Counted from the stretch's first letter, positions 54,857 to 63,772 are shown. The stretch: 64,000 nucleotides of DNA from Ferrimonas aestuarii (GCF_005116665.1 NZ_SWCJ01000004.1:62001-126000), one strand, 5' to 3'. The notes: a model not told the origin generated them from the letters alone. A program made the numbers and translations.

Positions 54857-56209
54857 ATGAAGACCTTGAACACACTGATTCTCGACGACGAACCCGTCTG
54901 GGTAGACAACCTTAGCCAGCTGATCAGCGAGCTGCCGGTTGAGGTCAATATTATTAAGTCTTCCGATCCCAAGCAGTGTGCCAGTATTCTGGAAAGTGTC
55001 GAAATAGACTTGATTCTATTAGACCTAATGATGCCCGACATTAACGGCTTACAGATAATCAATGAGGTACATTGCCTCTACCCCAACATCACCTTGGTCG
55101 TAGTCTCCGGCATGGATAATTTGGCCACTGCAGTAGAATGCATGCGGGCCGGCGCCAGTGATTTTCTGGTCAAGGGTTCGGAAACAGAGCTGCTACAGCA
55201 ACGACTGCAAACCATACTCGAAAAGACCAACCTAGAGATCAATTACCGCTCTCTGGTTGATCGCTACTTCGAGCCTAATGCCGAATTTGATGCCAATTAC
55301 GCCAGTCTGATCAGTCGCAGCCCCAAGATGCAGCAGCTGATCGGATACGCCAAAACCATCGAACACAGCCATGCGCCAATCCTGATTCAAGGGGAAACCG
55401 GTACCGGCAAGATGACTCTTGCTCGCTGCTTAGGGGGTGAGCACGCCATAGAGCGGCTGCACTGCCATTCCGACAGTCAACAATGGTTACAACAACTGCT
55501 TGGCTATAGCCGAGGTTACCAAGGCTTTGGCCAGCCCCAATTAGGACTTTTGCACAAATTGCAGGACGGCTATCTGGTGCTATCGCAAGTCGAGCTCCTA
55601 GATTCCTACGCCCAGAGTGTGTTGTTTGAACTGCTTAATCACCACCACTACTCCCCTCTGGGCACCGATGCGCAGCTACCTATTCGCACCCGCATCATCT
55701 GCACCACACTGGTGGACCTACAACCTTTCGTTGACGCAGGAAAATTCCGTGCAGATCTCTACTACAAATTAAGTGTTCACCGCATGCGTGTTCCCCCTCT
55801 GCGAGAGCGAACTGAAGATCTGGAGTTACTGGTCCCCCACCTATTGCAGCAACTGAGTGCAGAAGCCGCCCTAGCCGAACTGCCCAATAACCTCTACGAA
55901 CTGCTACGCAGCTACCCTTTCCCCGGCAACATCAGTGAGCTATCGGCACTGTTAACCGAAGCCTGGTATCAAGGGGAAGAGCAGTTATCGCTGCAAGTGC
56001 TGACCCAGCGCTGCAAAACGCAACCAAACTCAAATAGCGCCATCATCAGCCATAAAGTGGTGTTCCCCAACCCACTTCCCACTCTGACCGAAACCAATGA
56101 GCTGTTGATCAAAGAGGCGCTAAATCGCTGCAACGGCAGCCAAAAAGACGCCGCCGCACTGTTAGGGCTATCACCTGCCGCCCTGTGTCGCCGGATTGCC
56201 AAGCTATGA
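54857..56209 (+). CDS. NtrC/DctD-type response regulator with degenerate AAA+ domain
   Basis: 450 residues: receiver domain (acidic pair DDE at 10-12, phosphoacceptor Asp56 in LLDLMMP, conserved Lys106), AAA+ domain (about 150-375) and Fis-type HTH (about 412-450). Walker A is present (GETGTGK, 179-185), but the sigma-54 contact loop GAFTGA is replaced by RGYQGF near 219-224, and the Walker B acidic pair is replaced in GYLVLSQV (238-245). The central domain is also short. It therefore probably does not drive sigma-54 polymerase and may act as a conventional activator or repressor, as some NtrC-family members do. Its stop overlaps the kinase start (ATGA). It lies between the cupin/porin pair and the flavocytochrome gene and likely controls them. 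Confidence 0.82.
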   Translation: MKTLNTLILDDEPVWVDNLSQLISELPVEVNIIKSSDPKQCASILESVEIDLILLDLMMPDINGLQIINEVHCLYPNITLVVVSGMDNLATAVECMRAGASDFLVKGSETELLQQRLQTILEKTNLEINYRSLVDRYFEPNAEFDANYASLISRSPKMQQLIGYAKTIEHSHAPILIQGETGTGKMTLARCLGGEHAIERLHCHSDSQQWLQQLLGYSRGYQGFGQPQLGLLHKLQDGYLVLSQVELLDSYAQSVLFELLNHHHYSPLGTDAQLPIRTRIICTTLVDLQPFVDAGKFRADLYYKLSVHRMRVPPLRERTEDLELLVPHLLQQLSAEAALAELPNNLYELLRSYPFPGNISELSALLTEAWYQGEEQLSLQVLTQRCKTQPNSNSAIISHKVVFPNPLPTLTETNELLIKEALNRCNGSQKDAAALLGLSPAALCRRIAKL

Positions 56210-57861
56210 TCTTAAGAACCTTTCGCCTGCTGCTGATGCTGCCTTTAGTCCTTAGCTGGAACGCTAGGGCAGACATCGTCTACGGCATTGACCACGACTT
56301 CGCCCCCTATGAGTGGATAAACGAACAGGGGGAACCCGAAGGTTTTAATATTGATCTGATGCGGCAAATTGCCGAACAGTTGAACGAAACCTTGGTGATT
56401 GTTCCCGGGCCGTGGCGAAAAGTGATGCAAGATTTCAATGCAAGCCGCATCAATGTGGTTGCCATCGGTATCAGCCCAGATGGTGGCCACAACCCAGGGC
56501 TCACTCCAGATTTTGAAGCCTATCCATTCTCATTAGCTTACAGCCACATATACAGCCACAAACACGCTCCTGGTATCCGGAAACTGTCAGATCTTAGTGG
56601 CCTAACCGTGGCTCTTAATCGTGGAAGCTATACCGAATTTGCCTTTCTAAATTCAGGCATCAATGCTCAAGTTCTGTACGCCGATTCAGAACGGCAAACC
56701 ATCGAACTGGTCAGTGATGGCCTTGCCGATGCAGCCTTGGCCAATGCCGTGATCGGTCGTGATACTCTGGCCCGATACCCAACAGCAGCCATTGCCAGCA
56801 GTGGCCTGCCGTTGTTCCCTCGCTCCTACGCTTATGCCATCAAAAATCAGGACAAATGGTTGCAACAAGGCATCCACGATGCCCTGAATCAGCTCAGCAA
56901 CGACGGCAGCTTATTTAAGCTGCGCCAGCACTGGTTTAGCACCACAGAACGCATTCGCCGCCATCAACAGCTTACCGATAACTTCATCAACATCACCGCC
57001 GCCGGAGTGCTGTTTTTCTTTGCCGTGCTGGTCTGGAACGTCACCCTGCGGCGCTCCGTCAACCGCCATACCGCTGAGCTTAAACGTCAATCCGCCATCG
57101 CTGAAGATAAAGCAAAGATGGCCACCCTAGGGATAATCTCCGCTGGTATCGCTCATGAGATCAACAACCCCAACGGCATCATTATGCAGGCATCCCAAAG
57201 TTGTCATGCCCACACCAAAAGGCTGCTGACCTTTCTTAAGCAGACCCCGGGGCTGGAACTGGATCTGCAGTTACACCAACTCAACCTTGAAGCGATCGCT
57301 AACGACAGTGAGCAGCAGCATCAGCAGTTGCACCTAGCCAGCAAGAAGATCGCCAATATCGTTAAAGAGCTTAAAGACTACGCTCGCCCAACACCGGCGA
57401 CCGAATTCCAGCCACTCCAGCTCAATGAGCTGTTCCAATCCACGCAACTGCTGTGCAATAGCCTCAGCAACAGCCATAGAATTCCTCTGAAAGTGGAATC
57501 GTCCGAACTCGACATTAGGGTAATCGGTAATAAAGCGAGGCTAGAACAGGTGCTGGTAAACCTTATCGATAATGGCATGCGCGCCTGTCCTAAACAGGGA
57601 GGTGAAATTCGAGTTACTGCGAAGGTGCAAGCACAACATGCGGTAATCGAAGTGATCGACAACGGCCACGGCATGAGTGAACAGACTCTGGCCAACGCCA
57701 CCGAAGGTTTCTTCACCACCCGGCGAACCGAGGGTGGATTGGGTTTAGGGCTGGCAATCTGCAAACGCATTATGCTGGAGCACAATGGTAAATTGGTGCT
57801 GCAGTCTCAGCCTGAACAAGGAACCTGCGTACAGATGTGGTTGCCGATCAATAAGGAATAA
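56206..57861 (+). CDS. Sensor histidine kinase with periplasmic solute-binding (SBP_bac_3) domain
   Basis: 551 residues from the ATG at 56206, which overlaps the regulator stop. Signal peptide (to NARA|DIVYG), a family 3 solute-binding domain (about 24-245: DIVYGIDHDFAPYEWINEQGEPEGFNIDLM is the classic start), a transmembrane helix near 264-285, HisKA with the phosphorylated His317 in GIAHEINNPNG, and an HATPase with N-box NLIDNGMRA, G1 DNGHGM, and G2 GGLGLGLAI. The domain layout lets it bind a small ligand in the periplasm directly. By position the ligand could be the substrate or product of the module 2 cupin/reductase. Confidence 0.9.
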   Translation: MILRTFRLLLMLPLVLSWNARADIVYGIDHDFAPYEWINEQGEPEGFNIDLMRQIAEQLNETLVIVPGPWRKVMQDFNASRINVVAIGISPDGGHNPGLTPDFEAYPFSLAYSHIYSHKHAPGIRKLSDLSGLTVALNRGSYTEFAFLNSGINAQVLYADSERQTIELVSDGLADAALANAVIGRDTLARYPTAAIASSGLPLFPRSYAYAIKNQDKWLQQGIHDALNQLSNDGSLFKLRQHWFSTTERIRRHQQLTDNFINITAAGVLFFFAVLVWNVTLRRSVNRHTAELKRQSAIAEDKAKMATLGIISAGIAHEINNPNGIIMQASQSCHAHTKRLLTFLKQTPGLELDLQLHQLNLEAIANDSEQQHQQLHLASKKIANIVKELKDYARPTPATEFQPLQLNELFQSTQLLCNSLSNSHRIPLKVESSELDIRVIGNKARLEQVLVNLIDNGMRACPKQGGEIRVTAKVQAQHAVIEVIDNGHGMSEQTLANATEGFFTTRRTEGGLGLGLAICKRIMLEHNGKLVLQSQPEQGTCVQMWLPINKE

Positions 57862-57881
57862 ATTAAGAGCTATTACTCACT

Positions 57882-57923
57882 AATTAAATGGATGATTGCA
57901 AATATACAATCATCCATTTAATT
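57882..57923. repeat. Perfect 17-bp inverted repeat between kinase and flavocytochrome genes
   Basis: AATTAAATGGATGATTG (57882-57898) and its exact complement (57907-57923) around an 8-base loop CAAATATA. It may be the kinase-operon terminator (20 bases after the stop) but lacks a T-run, so an operator or mRNA stabiliser for the flavocytochrome gene is also possible. Confidence 0.7.
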
Positions 57924-58055
57924 TACCTTTCGCATTTTATATTTATATTTACCCAGCCCTCAACACATAAGAAAAATAAAGCCACAGCCACCACTTCAAC
58001 CTTCGAAAATTCTTTTTATTATGGCCTCAATCCCAATCAGTACGGAAAAGCCATT

Positions 58056-59810
58056 ATGAAAGTTTCCAAGTTATCTTTAGTTGTTTCCGGCGCTCTATTT
58101 TTTAGCGCTGGCAGTTTCGCCCAAGGCATTGTGCCGATGCATAAAGAGTTCACCAGCTGCGATAGTTGCCACAGCCAAGATATGGTCGTTCGGGATGCTC
58201 TCGCTCAAGAGAACGCCGCTTGTGTAGACTGCCACGGTGAATATGAGGAACTGGCCACGCCAGATAGCCATGATATCGATCCCCACGATTCCCACCTAGA
58301 TCTAGGTAACCTCAACTGCACCACCTGCCACTCAGGTCATCAGCAAGGCAACCTAATGTGCAACTCTTGCCATGACTTCGACATGAGCCTGCCTGGCGGC
58401 AGCAATGAGTGGCAACCGACTAAGGTCGACGTTAACCCTGAGATGGTGAAAAAAGCGATCCAAGCCGGTCCAAAAGAGCAGCACGACATTATCGTTATCG
58501 GTTCTGGCGCATCTGGTACCACAGCAGCCGTAGCGGCATCACAAGCTGGCATCGACAACATCCTCATTTTGGAGAAAGAACCACTGCCGGGCGGTAACTC
58601 AATGTTGGCAGCGGGCGGCATGGCCTCGGCGGAATCCAGCACTCAAAAAGCACTTAAGATCGGCGACACCAAAGAGGTGTGGTACAACGACATCATGAAG
58701 GGCGGCTATCAGCACAACGACAAAGCGTTGGCGCGCACTCTGGCTGAAGGCGGCGCCGAAAGCATCGACTGGTTGAAAGATCTCGGTGCCGATCTGAACT
58801 CCGTTGGCCGTCCTGGTGGTCATAGCTACGAGCGTGTTCACCGCCCAACCGGTGGCGCCAAAGCGGGTCCACACATCATGAAGACCCTAATCGCCGCAAC
58901 CGAAAAAGAGCAGATTGAAATTCGCGTCAACGCACCTGCAGTGAAGCTGGTGGTAGACGATAAAGATCAGATCCAAGGGGTTGTGGTCAAAGGTAAACAC
59001 CAGGGCTACTACATGGTGGGTGCGAAGAGTGTGGTTATCGCCTCCGGCGGATTTGCTGCCAACAATGACATGGTAGCCAGCTTCCGTAGCGATCTAAAAG
59101 GGGTAGCGACCACCAACAACAAGGGTAACCAAGGCGATGGCATCAAGATGGTTGAGGAGATTGGCGGCAAAGTTCGTGACGTCAAAGAGATTCAGCTGTT
59201 CCCAACCGCCGCTAAAGGCAAGATCCTGATTACCGGAACCATTCGTGGTGCAGGCGCCATCTTGCTCAATGACCAAGGTGAACGCTTCGTGGATGAACTG
59301 GGAACCCGAGACGTGGTTTCTGGCGCCATCATCGATCAAAGTAACAACCATGCTTGGATGCTCTACGATCAGGACGTGGTCAATGAACTAAGCCAGGTGA
59401 AAGGCCTAGAGATCTTGGGGCTGGTGGACATCGTCAACAGCTACCAGGAGATGGAGAAGCTAACCGGCATGCCAGCCGCTAAAGCCAAAGCGACGCTGGA
59501 GCGCTACAACCAGTTCCAGCAAACCGGTAAAGACCTCGATTTCGGTAAGAAATTCATGAAGACCGACGTTCGCTTCCCAATCTACGTGGTTGATGTGGCA
59601 CCGGCCATTCACCACACCATGGGCGGCATCGCCATCAATGAAAACACCGAAGTATTCTTGAACGATGGCACTAAGATCAAAGGGCTATATGCCTCCGGAG
59701 AAGTAACCGGTGGCGTGCACGGTAAGAACCGCCTTGGCGGTAACGCCATCGCCGACACCGTAGTCTTTGGCCGCATCGCCGGCGCCGAAGCAGCAAAGCA
59801 AGCGAAGTAA
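58056..59810 (+). CDS. Flavocytochrome c reductase (FccA/UrdA family), modified pocket
   Basis: 584 residues from the ATG at 58056; the frame runs further upstream but through a hairpin, and the signal peptide starts here (cleavage near SFAQ|GIVP). N-terminal tetrahaem domain with CxxCH at 35-39, 56-60, 88-92 and 102-106, then the FAD domain with GSGASG (149-154). Manual alignment with Shewanella Fcc3 recalled from memory gives catalytic Arg402 as Arg418, Thr377 as Thr393, Arg381 as Arg397, His504 as His519 and Arg544 as Arg559, all kept. His365, which holds one fumarate carboxylate, is Phe382, and Glu378 of the proton path is Gly394. A periplasmic C=C reductase of an organic acid other than fumarate is the best reading. 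The regulator, kinase, cupin and porin genes lie just upstream. Confidence 0.88.
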   Translation: MKVSKLSLVVSGALFFSAGSFAQGIVPMHKEFTSCDSCHSQDMVVRDALAQENAACVDCHGEYEELATPDSHDIDPHDSHLDLGNLNCTTCHSGHQQGNLMCNSCHDFDMSLPGGSNEWQPTKVDVNPEMVKKAIQAGPKEQHDIIVIGSGASGTTAAVAASQAGIDNILILEKEPLPGGNSMLAAGGMASAESSTQKALKIGDTKEVWYNDIMKGGYQHNDKALARTLAEGGAESIDWLKDLGADLNSVGRPGGHSYERVHRPTGGAKAGPHIMKTLIAATEKEQIEIRVNAPAVKLVVDDKDQIQGVVVKGKHQGYYMVGAKSVVIASGGFAANNDMVASFRSDLKGVATTNNKGNQGDGIKMVEEIGGKVRDVKEIQLFPTAAKGKILITGTIRGAGAILLNDQGERFVDELGTRDVVSGAIIDQSNNHAWMLYDQDVVNELSQVKGLEILGLVDIVNSYQEMEKLTGMPAAKAKATLERYNQFQQTGKDLDFGKKFMKTDVRFPIYVVDVAPAIHHTMGGIAINENTEVFLNDGTKIKGLYASGEVTGGVHGKNRLGGNAIADTVVFGRIAGAEAAKQAK

Positions 59811-59836
59811 TCTAAATTTTCATCATCACACAAACC

Positions 59837-59865
59837 AAAGGCCGCCTCATAAAGGCGGCCTTTTT
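59837..59865. terminator. Bidirectional terminator between the flavocytochrome and NrfD-like genes
   Basis: AAAGGCCGCCT/AGGCGGCCTTT stem (59837-59847 with 59853-59863), 5-base loop, then TT and CG. Confidence 0.9.
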
Positions 59866-59886
59866 CGTTATGGGAAGTCGGTTTTA

Positions 59887-60834
59887 TTAGCTGATGTACA
59901 TCTGGCCGGCATAAACCACGAAGTGACGCAGCGACAACACCCCTAAGATGGTGCAGCTGGATACGGCGATCAGATAGGGCTTGGTATGCCGCCAATGATG
60001 GGGGGCAAACAAGCTGGCCAGAAGCGGCACGGCGAGCCCTAGGCCCACGACCCCAATCCAGAACACCTGAGCCCAGACGCCGTGACTAATGGCTGCCGTC
60101 GCCGCTTGAGCAGCAGGGCCGGAGAAGTTCAATCCCACAAACAGCAGCACCAGACACAGGGCTTCATTAAAGGCCACTGGGTACTCAATACGATGCACAT
60201 GCTCGATGCAATCTGACTCTTTTTTACTGAAAAACAGTGTCGCCACCAAGATGTTACCCGCCGAACCCACCGACAATGCCGACGCCAAGAACAGCGCAGG
60301 CAATACTGCGGTATTGAGGATTGGGTAACTGATCATCGCCGATAACAGGAAGCCGGTGTAGACGCCCACAGCGATCGACAAAGCGAAAATCAGTTTCAGC
60401 AGTAACGGCTCCACCGCTCGGCATAATTTGGCCAAACCGGTGAGGGCGGGAAAACGCTGCAGCAATGGCTTCTCAAACACCAGCGCCGAATAGACAAACA
60501 CCAGCGGGATGTAAACCAACAGCGCCAATACCCCCCAAGCCATCACCGAAGTGAAGTTGTAGTTAATCAAAATCAGATAGAACTGAAACGGCTTAGTCAA
60601 ATCCAGCACCAGTAATGCCATGCCCGCACAGATGGCCGCCGGGCCGATTATGGCCGATGCCTTGATCACCGGTAAGCCCTCTACCGGCAAACCTCGGCTC
60701 TGCTTAAACCAACGTAAGCCGATGGCAACCAACATCGAACCTGCTGACAGTCCCGCCATAAACAGATAGACGGCGATGATCCAGTTCCAAACAACGGGAT
60801 CGTATTGATCCATCGGTCCCCAGATATTGTTCAT
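59887..60834 (-). CDS. NrfD/PsrC-type quinol-oxidising membrane subunit
   Basis: A 315-residue integral membrane protein with about eight to nine helices, starting in the typical way for the NrfD family (VWNWIIAVYLFMAGLSAGSMLVA). It should oxidise menaquinol and pass electrons to the iron-sulfur subunit encoded just upstream. Its start overlaps the end of the ferredoxin-like gene by four bases (ATGA). Third gene of a psrABC/phsABC-like operon. Confidence 0.88.
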   Translation of the reverse strand: MNNIWGPMDQYDPVVWNWIIAVYLFMAGLSAGSMLVAIGLRWFKQSRGLPVEGLPVIKASAIIGPAAICAGMALLVLDLTKPFQFYLILINYNFTSVMAWGVLALLVYIPLVFVYSALVFEKPLLQRFPALTGLAKLCRAVEPLLLKLIFALSIAVGVYTGFLLSAMISYPILNTAVLPALFLASALSVGSAGNILVATLFFSKKESDCIEHVHRIEYPVAFNEALCLVLLFVGLNFSGPAAQAATAAISHGVWAQVFWIGVVGLGLAVPLLASLFAPHHWRHTKPYLIAVSSCTILGVLSLRHFVVYAGQMYIS

Positions 60835-61403
60835 GCTTTGATCCCTCCCTTGTTACCAGGAATGCGGTAGATGCGTGGCTCGGTGCCAAGATGCAGTTTG
60901 TCTTGATAGTTCAGCTTGGTATTGAGTAGGTGATTCACTTCGGAATTCGGGTCATTGGCGTCACCAAACGTCAGCGCCTTGGTTGGGCAAACGCTGACGC
61001 AGGCAGGCTGTTCACCGCGAGCCAAACGAGTGCTCTTACAGAAATCGCACTTATCTGGCACTCGGGTTTCTGGGTTGATAAAGCGCACTTTGTAGGGGCA
61101 CGCTGCCACACAGTACAGGCAGCCAACGCACTTCTCTTTATCAACCGAAATGATGCCATCGTCGCCCACTGCCGCTGCGCCGGTTGGGCACACTTTCACG
61201 CACGGGGCATTTTCACACTGCTGACAGGAAACTCGGTGATACTTGTAATGCAGGTTAGGAAACTGGCCGAAGGGGCCTTCAATACGCACCTGCAGTCGAG
61301 TTACCTCATCGGGAATGCCGTTTTCACTGCGGCACGCCACGTTACAGGCTTGGCAACCGATGCACTTATTTTCGTCATGCACCATCACATATCGTTTATT
61401 CAT
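60831..61403 (-). CDS. Four-cluster ferredoxin-like electron-transfer subunit (PsrB/PhsB type)
   Basis: 190 residues from the ATG at 61403, which GGAG precedes by six bases. Four Cys groups for [4Fe-4S] clusters: CIGCQACNVAC, CQQCENAPCVKVC, CVGCLYCVAAC and CDFCKSTRL...CVSVC. This is the DmsB/PsrB/NrfC arrangement. No signal peptide, so it is exported with the Tat-dependent catalytic subunit. It links the NrfD-like membrane protein to the molybdoenzyme. Confidence 0.92.
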   Translation of the reverse strand: MNKRYVMVHDENKCIGCQACNVACRSENGIPDEVTRLQVRIEGPFGQFPNLHYKYHRVSCQQCENAPCVKVCPTGAAAVGDDGIISVDKEKCVGCLYCVAACPYKVRFINPETRVPDKCDFCKSTRLARGEQPACVSVCPTKALTFGDANDPNSEVNHLLNTKLNYQDKLHLGTEPRIYRIPGNKGGIKA

Positions 61404-61415
61404 CATCGACTCCAA

Positions 61416-63695
61416 TTACAGTTTCAGCAGCTTGACGCCTGTGGTGTGAAGGTTCATGCCGACCACCGGAGAGGTGACATGGGGAAGCAGGTTGCCACAG
61501 TGCACGCCCTTACCATGGAACTTGGCCATCTCTTTGTTCTTCGAACCAAAGCCCATGTAGGTGAACACGGTGTCTGGGCGAATGCCTGGGGTCACCTGGG
61601 CCACGCTCTCTTCCAAACCGGTGTCGTTGTAGAGACGAATGCGGTCGCCAGATTTGATGTTGAGCAGGCCTGCGGTCAGCGGGTGAATCCAGACGCTGTT
61701 CTCTGGCATCAAGCGATGCAGCATCGGCACCGCATGGCTGGCACCATTGGTGTGTACCGCCACCTTGCCCTGAATAAAGAACAGCTCATCGGCTTTCTTC
61801 AGGGTGACCTCGCGGTACTGAATCATGCCGCGACCCGGAGCCATCTGCTCCACCTTGTCGGAGTAGAGCTCAATCTTGCCACTTGGGGTCTTGAACTTGA
61901 TCTGGCTGGCATAGCTGCCATCAGCATCGGCAGCCAATGCCTGAGGATGCCGCGCGCGGAACTTAGCCACCGCCTTGGTATCTCGAAGCAGCAGTGGCGT
62001 GCCATAACTGACGTAGCCATCGTTGATGATCGCTTTGTACATCTGCGGATCGTTCTTGGTCTGCAGCATGCGCAAGGTTTCAATGCTGTCCCAAGGGAAG
62101 TACTGACCCAGATCCATCGCCTGTGCCAACTCTTTCCAGATCAGCCAGCTCGGCTTGGTATCCCCAATGGTCTCAACCACTTTTTGACGCACGTAATAAG
62201 CGGGCTGCTTACCGGATTTGTCGACGAACTCCTCGTCTCGCTCCAGATAGGTGGACTCTGGCAGAATGATGTCGGCGTAGGCGGCGGTTTCACTGACGTA
62301 GATGTCACAGCAAACCACCAGCTCCATACGCTGCATCGCCTCAACCACCTTAGCGCGGTCGGTCATGGTCTGCATCGGGTTGGAGCGACTGATCACCCAG
62401 CCACGAATGGGGTAAGGCTTGGACTCCAGAGTGGCATCCAAGATGGACTGATAGATGCCGCCGGCACTCCACAACATGGAGAACTGCTTATCCACCGCAT
62501 CAATACGCTGAGCCTGAATCTCCGGCATCGACTTCACTGACGCTTTTGCCAAGCTTGGAGTGGCGTGCTCACCGGCAAACTTATTGTAGGTCTTTGCCTT
62601 TTTAGCCATGTACAGGCCGCCTTTGCACTCCAAATTACCAATCAAGATGTTGACCGCGTAGATGGCTCGGCGCATGTCAAACTCTTCGGTGGTAAAGGTG
62701 GTGCGGTGCCCAAAATCGACCAAGGCATGGGGGGCCGCGGCCGCCAGTTCGTGAGCGATACGGCGAATGTCTTTGGCGCTCACATCACTGATGGTCTCCG
62801 CCCATTCCGGGGTGTAGCTTGCCACCTGTGCGGCGAACTCCTCGAAACCACTGACGTAACGCTCAACAAAGGCTTTGTCGTAAAGGCCATCGTTGATCAG
62901 CACATGACACAGTGACAGGGCGACAGTGACGTCGGTACCCGGTTTGATGGCATGCCATTCATCGGCCTTGTCGGCCACAATGGAGAAGCGAGGCTCAAAC
63001 ACCACCAGCTTACAGCCACCTTCGGTCTGCGCTTTCATCAACCCTCGAGTCTCGGACATATTGATGCCCTCGTAGAGGTTGTGACCAAAGTTGATTACGT
63101 ACTTGCTGTTGCTCAAATCCCGCTTCAGCGAACCGCCAAACATCGCCTTCGCGGCGACCTTATAAGCCACAGGACAGGTGGTGGCATGGGTAAAGGTGTT
63201 TGGGCTACCAAAGGATTTGGCCAGATGGAACAGGTGGTTGGCAAGGGAGCCAGACTTAGAAGAGAAGGCCACACTTTCCGGGCCGTGCTGCTCTTTGATT
63301 GCCTGCATCTTGGTGGCGATGTATTGATAGGCTTCATCCCACTCAATCTCTTGCCATTTGCCTTCACCGCGCTCACCGACTCGCTTGAGGGGCTTCACCA
63401 ATCGCTGGGGATCGTAAAGCTGTGAATGGCCCGCACCGCCACGAGCGCACACCGCACCGCCAAAGGACTTGGCATTGCGGTTTCCCAAGATGGACAGATT
63501 TTTGCCATCCACCACTCGAGCAGTAATGGGACAGCGGGTGGAACACATCTCACACACACTGTGGGTAAAACTGCCGAGGCCATTAAGTGGCTGCGTCTCA
63601 TACGCCGCCAATGTGCCAGGAAGGATACCGGACAGCGCGCATCCCGCCGTACCCACTCCTGCCCCTTTCAAGAAGGTTCGCCGATTCAGTGTCAT
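61416..63695 (-). CDS. Molybdopterin oxidoreductase catalytic subunit (PsrA/PhsA type)
   Basis: A 759-residue protein of the DMSO-reductase superfamily. Tat signal NRRTFLKG, then a [4Fe-4S] site (CEMCSTRC...CARG, about residues 48-88), and the pterin-binding domains. A likely Mo-ligand Cys is in THATTCPVAYK (about residue 175). Length and operon (A, 12-base gap, B, overlap, C) equal polysulfide or thiosulfate reductases (psrABC/phsABC). Arsenate reductase ArrA is longer and usually lacks the NrfD subunit in Shewanella, so I consider it less likely. The acceptor is therefore probably a sulfur compound, but tetrathionate-like or other substrates cannot be excluded. GGGGAAAATC precedes the ATG. 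Three palindromes lie upstream. Confidence 0.88.
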   Translation of the reverse strand: MTLNRRTFLKGAGVGTAGCALSGILPGTLAAYETQPLNGLGSFTHSVCEMCSTRCPITARVVDGKNLSILGNRNAKSFGGAVCARGGAGHSQLYDPQRLVKPLKRVGERGEGKWQEIEWDEAYQYIATKMQAIKEQHGPESVAFSSKSGSLANHLFHLAKSFGSPNTFTHATTCPVAYKVAAKAMFGGSLKRDLSNSKYVINFGHNLYEGINMSETRGLMKAQTEGGCKLVVFEPRFSIVADKADEWHAIKPGTDVTVALSLCHVLINDGLYDKAFVERYVSGFEEFAAQVASYTPEWAETISDVSAKDIRRIAHELAAAAPHALVDFGHRTTFTTEEFDMRRAIYAVNILIGNLECKGGLYMAKKAKTYNKFAGEHATPSLAKASVKSMPEIQAQRIDAVDKQFSMLWSAGGIYQSILDATLESKPYPIRGWVISRSNPMQTMTDRAKVVEAMQRMELVVCCDIYVSETAAYADIILPESTYLERDEEFVDKSGKQPAYYVRQKVVETIGDTKPSWLIWKELAQAMDLGQYFPWDSIETLRMLQTKNDPQMYKAIINDGYVSYGTPLLLRDTKAVAKFRARHPQALAADADGSYASQIKFKTPSGKIELYSDKVEQMAPGRGMIQYREVTLKKADELFFIQGKVAVHTNGASHAVPMLHRLMPENSVWIHPLTAGLLNIKSGDRIRLYNDTGLEESVAQVTPGIRPDTVFTYMGFGSKNKEMAKFHGKGVHCGNLLPHVTSPVVGMNLHTTGVKLLKL

Positions 63696-63734
63696 TTGAT
63701 TTTCCCCTATGCAGCGACATGGTTGTTAAATGAA

Positions 63735-63750
63735 TTAACACCAGTGTTAA
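63735..63750 (-). promoter_or_regulatory. TTAACAC-CA-GTGTTAA palindrome upstream of the molybdoenzyme operon
   Basis: A perfect 7-2-7 inverted repeat 40 bases before the start codon, where a repressor or response regulator could act. Confidence 0.5.
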
Positions 63751-63772
63751 ACAAGGTGAAATCGTCGAACAT

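Noticed and set aside
58056..59810. Apparent loss of the catalytic arginine in the flavocytochrome
   Set aside because: A first alignment took the wrong Arg as Arg402. Counting from the T-E-x-x-R motif of Fcc3 shows Arg402 lies in the TTRDK motif, which is GTRDV here, so the catalytic Arg is present.
60930..62540. A 536-codon plus-strand open frame opposite the molybdoenzyme and ferredoxin genes
   Set aside because: It lies antisense to two strongly recognised genes, spans their junction, and its translation has no recognisable domain. It is a by-product of the codon use of the true genes.
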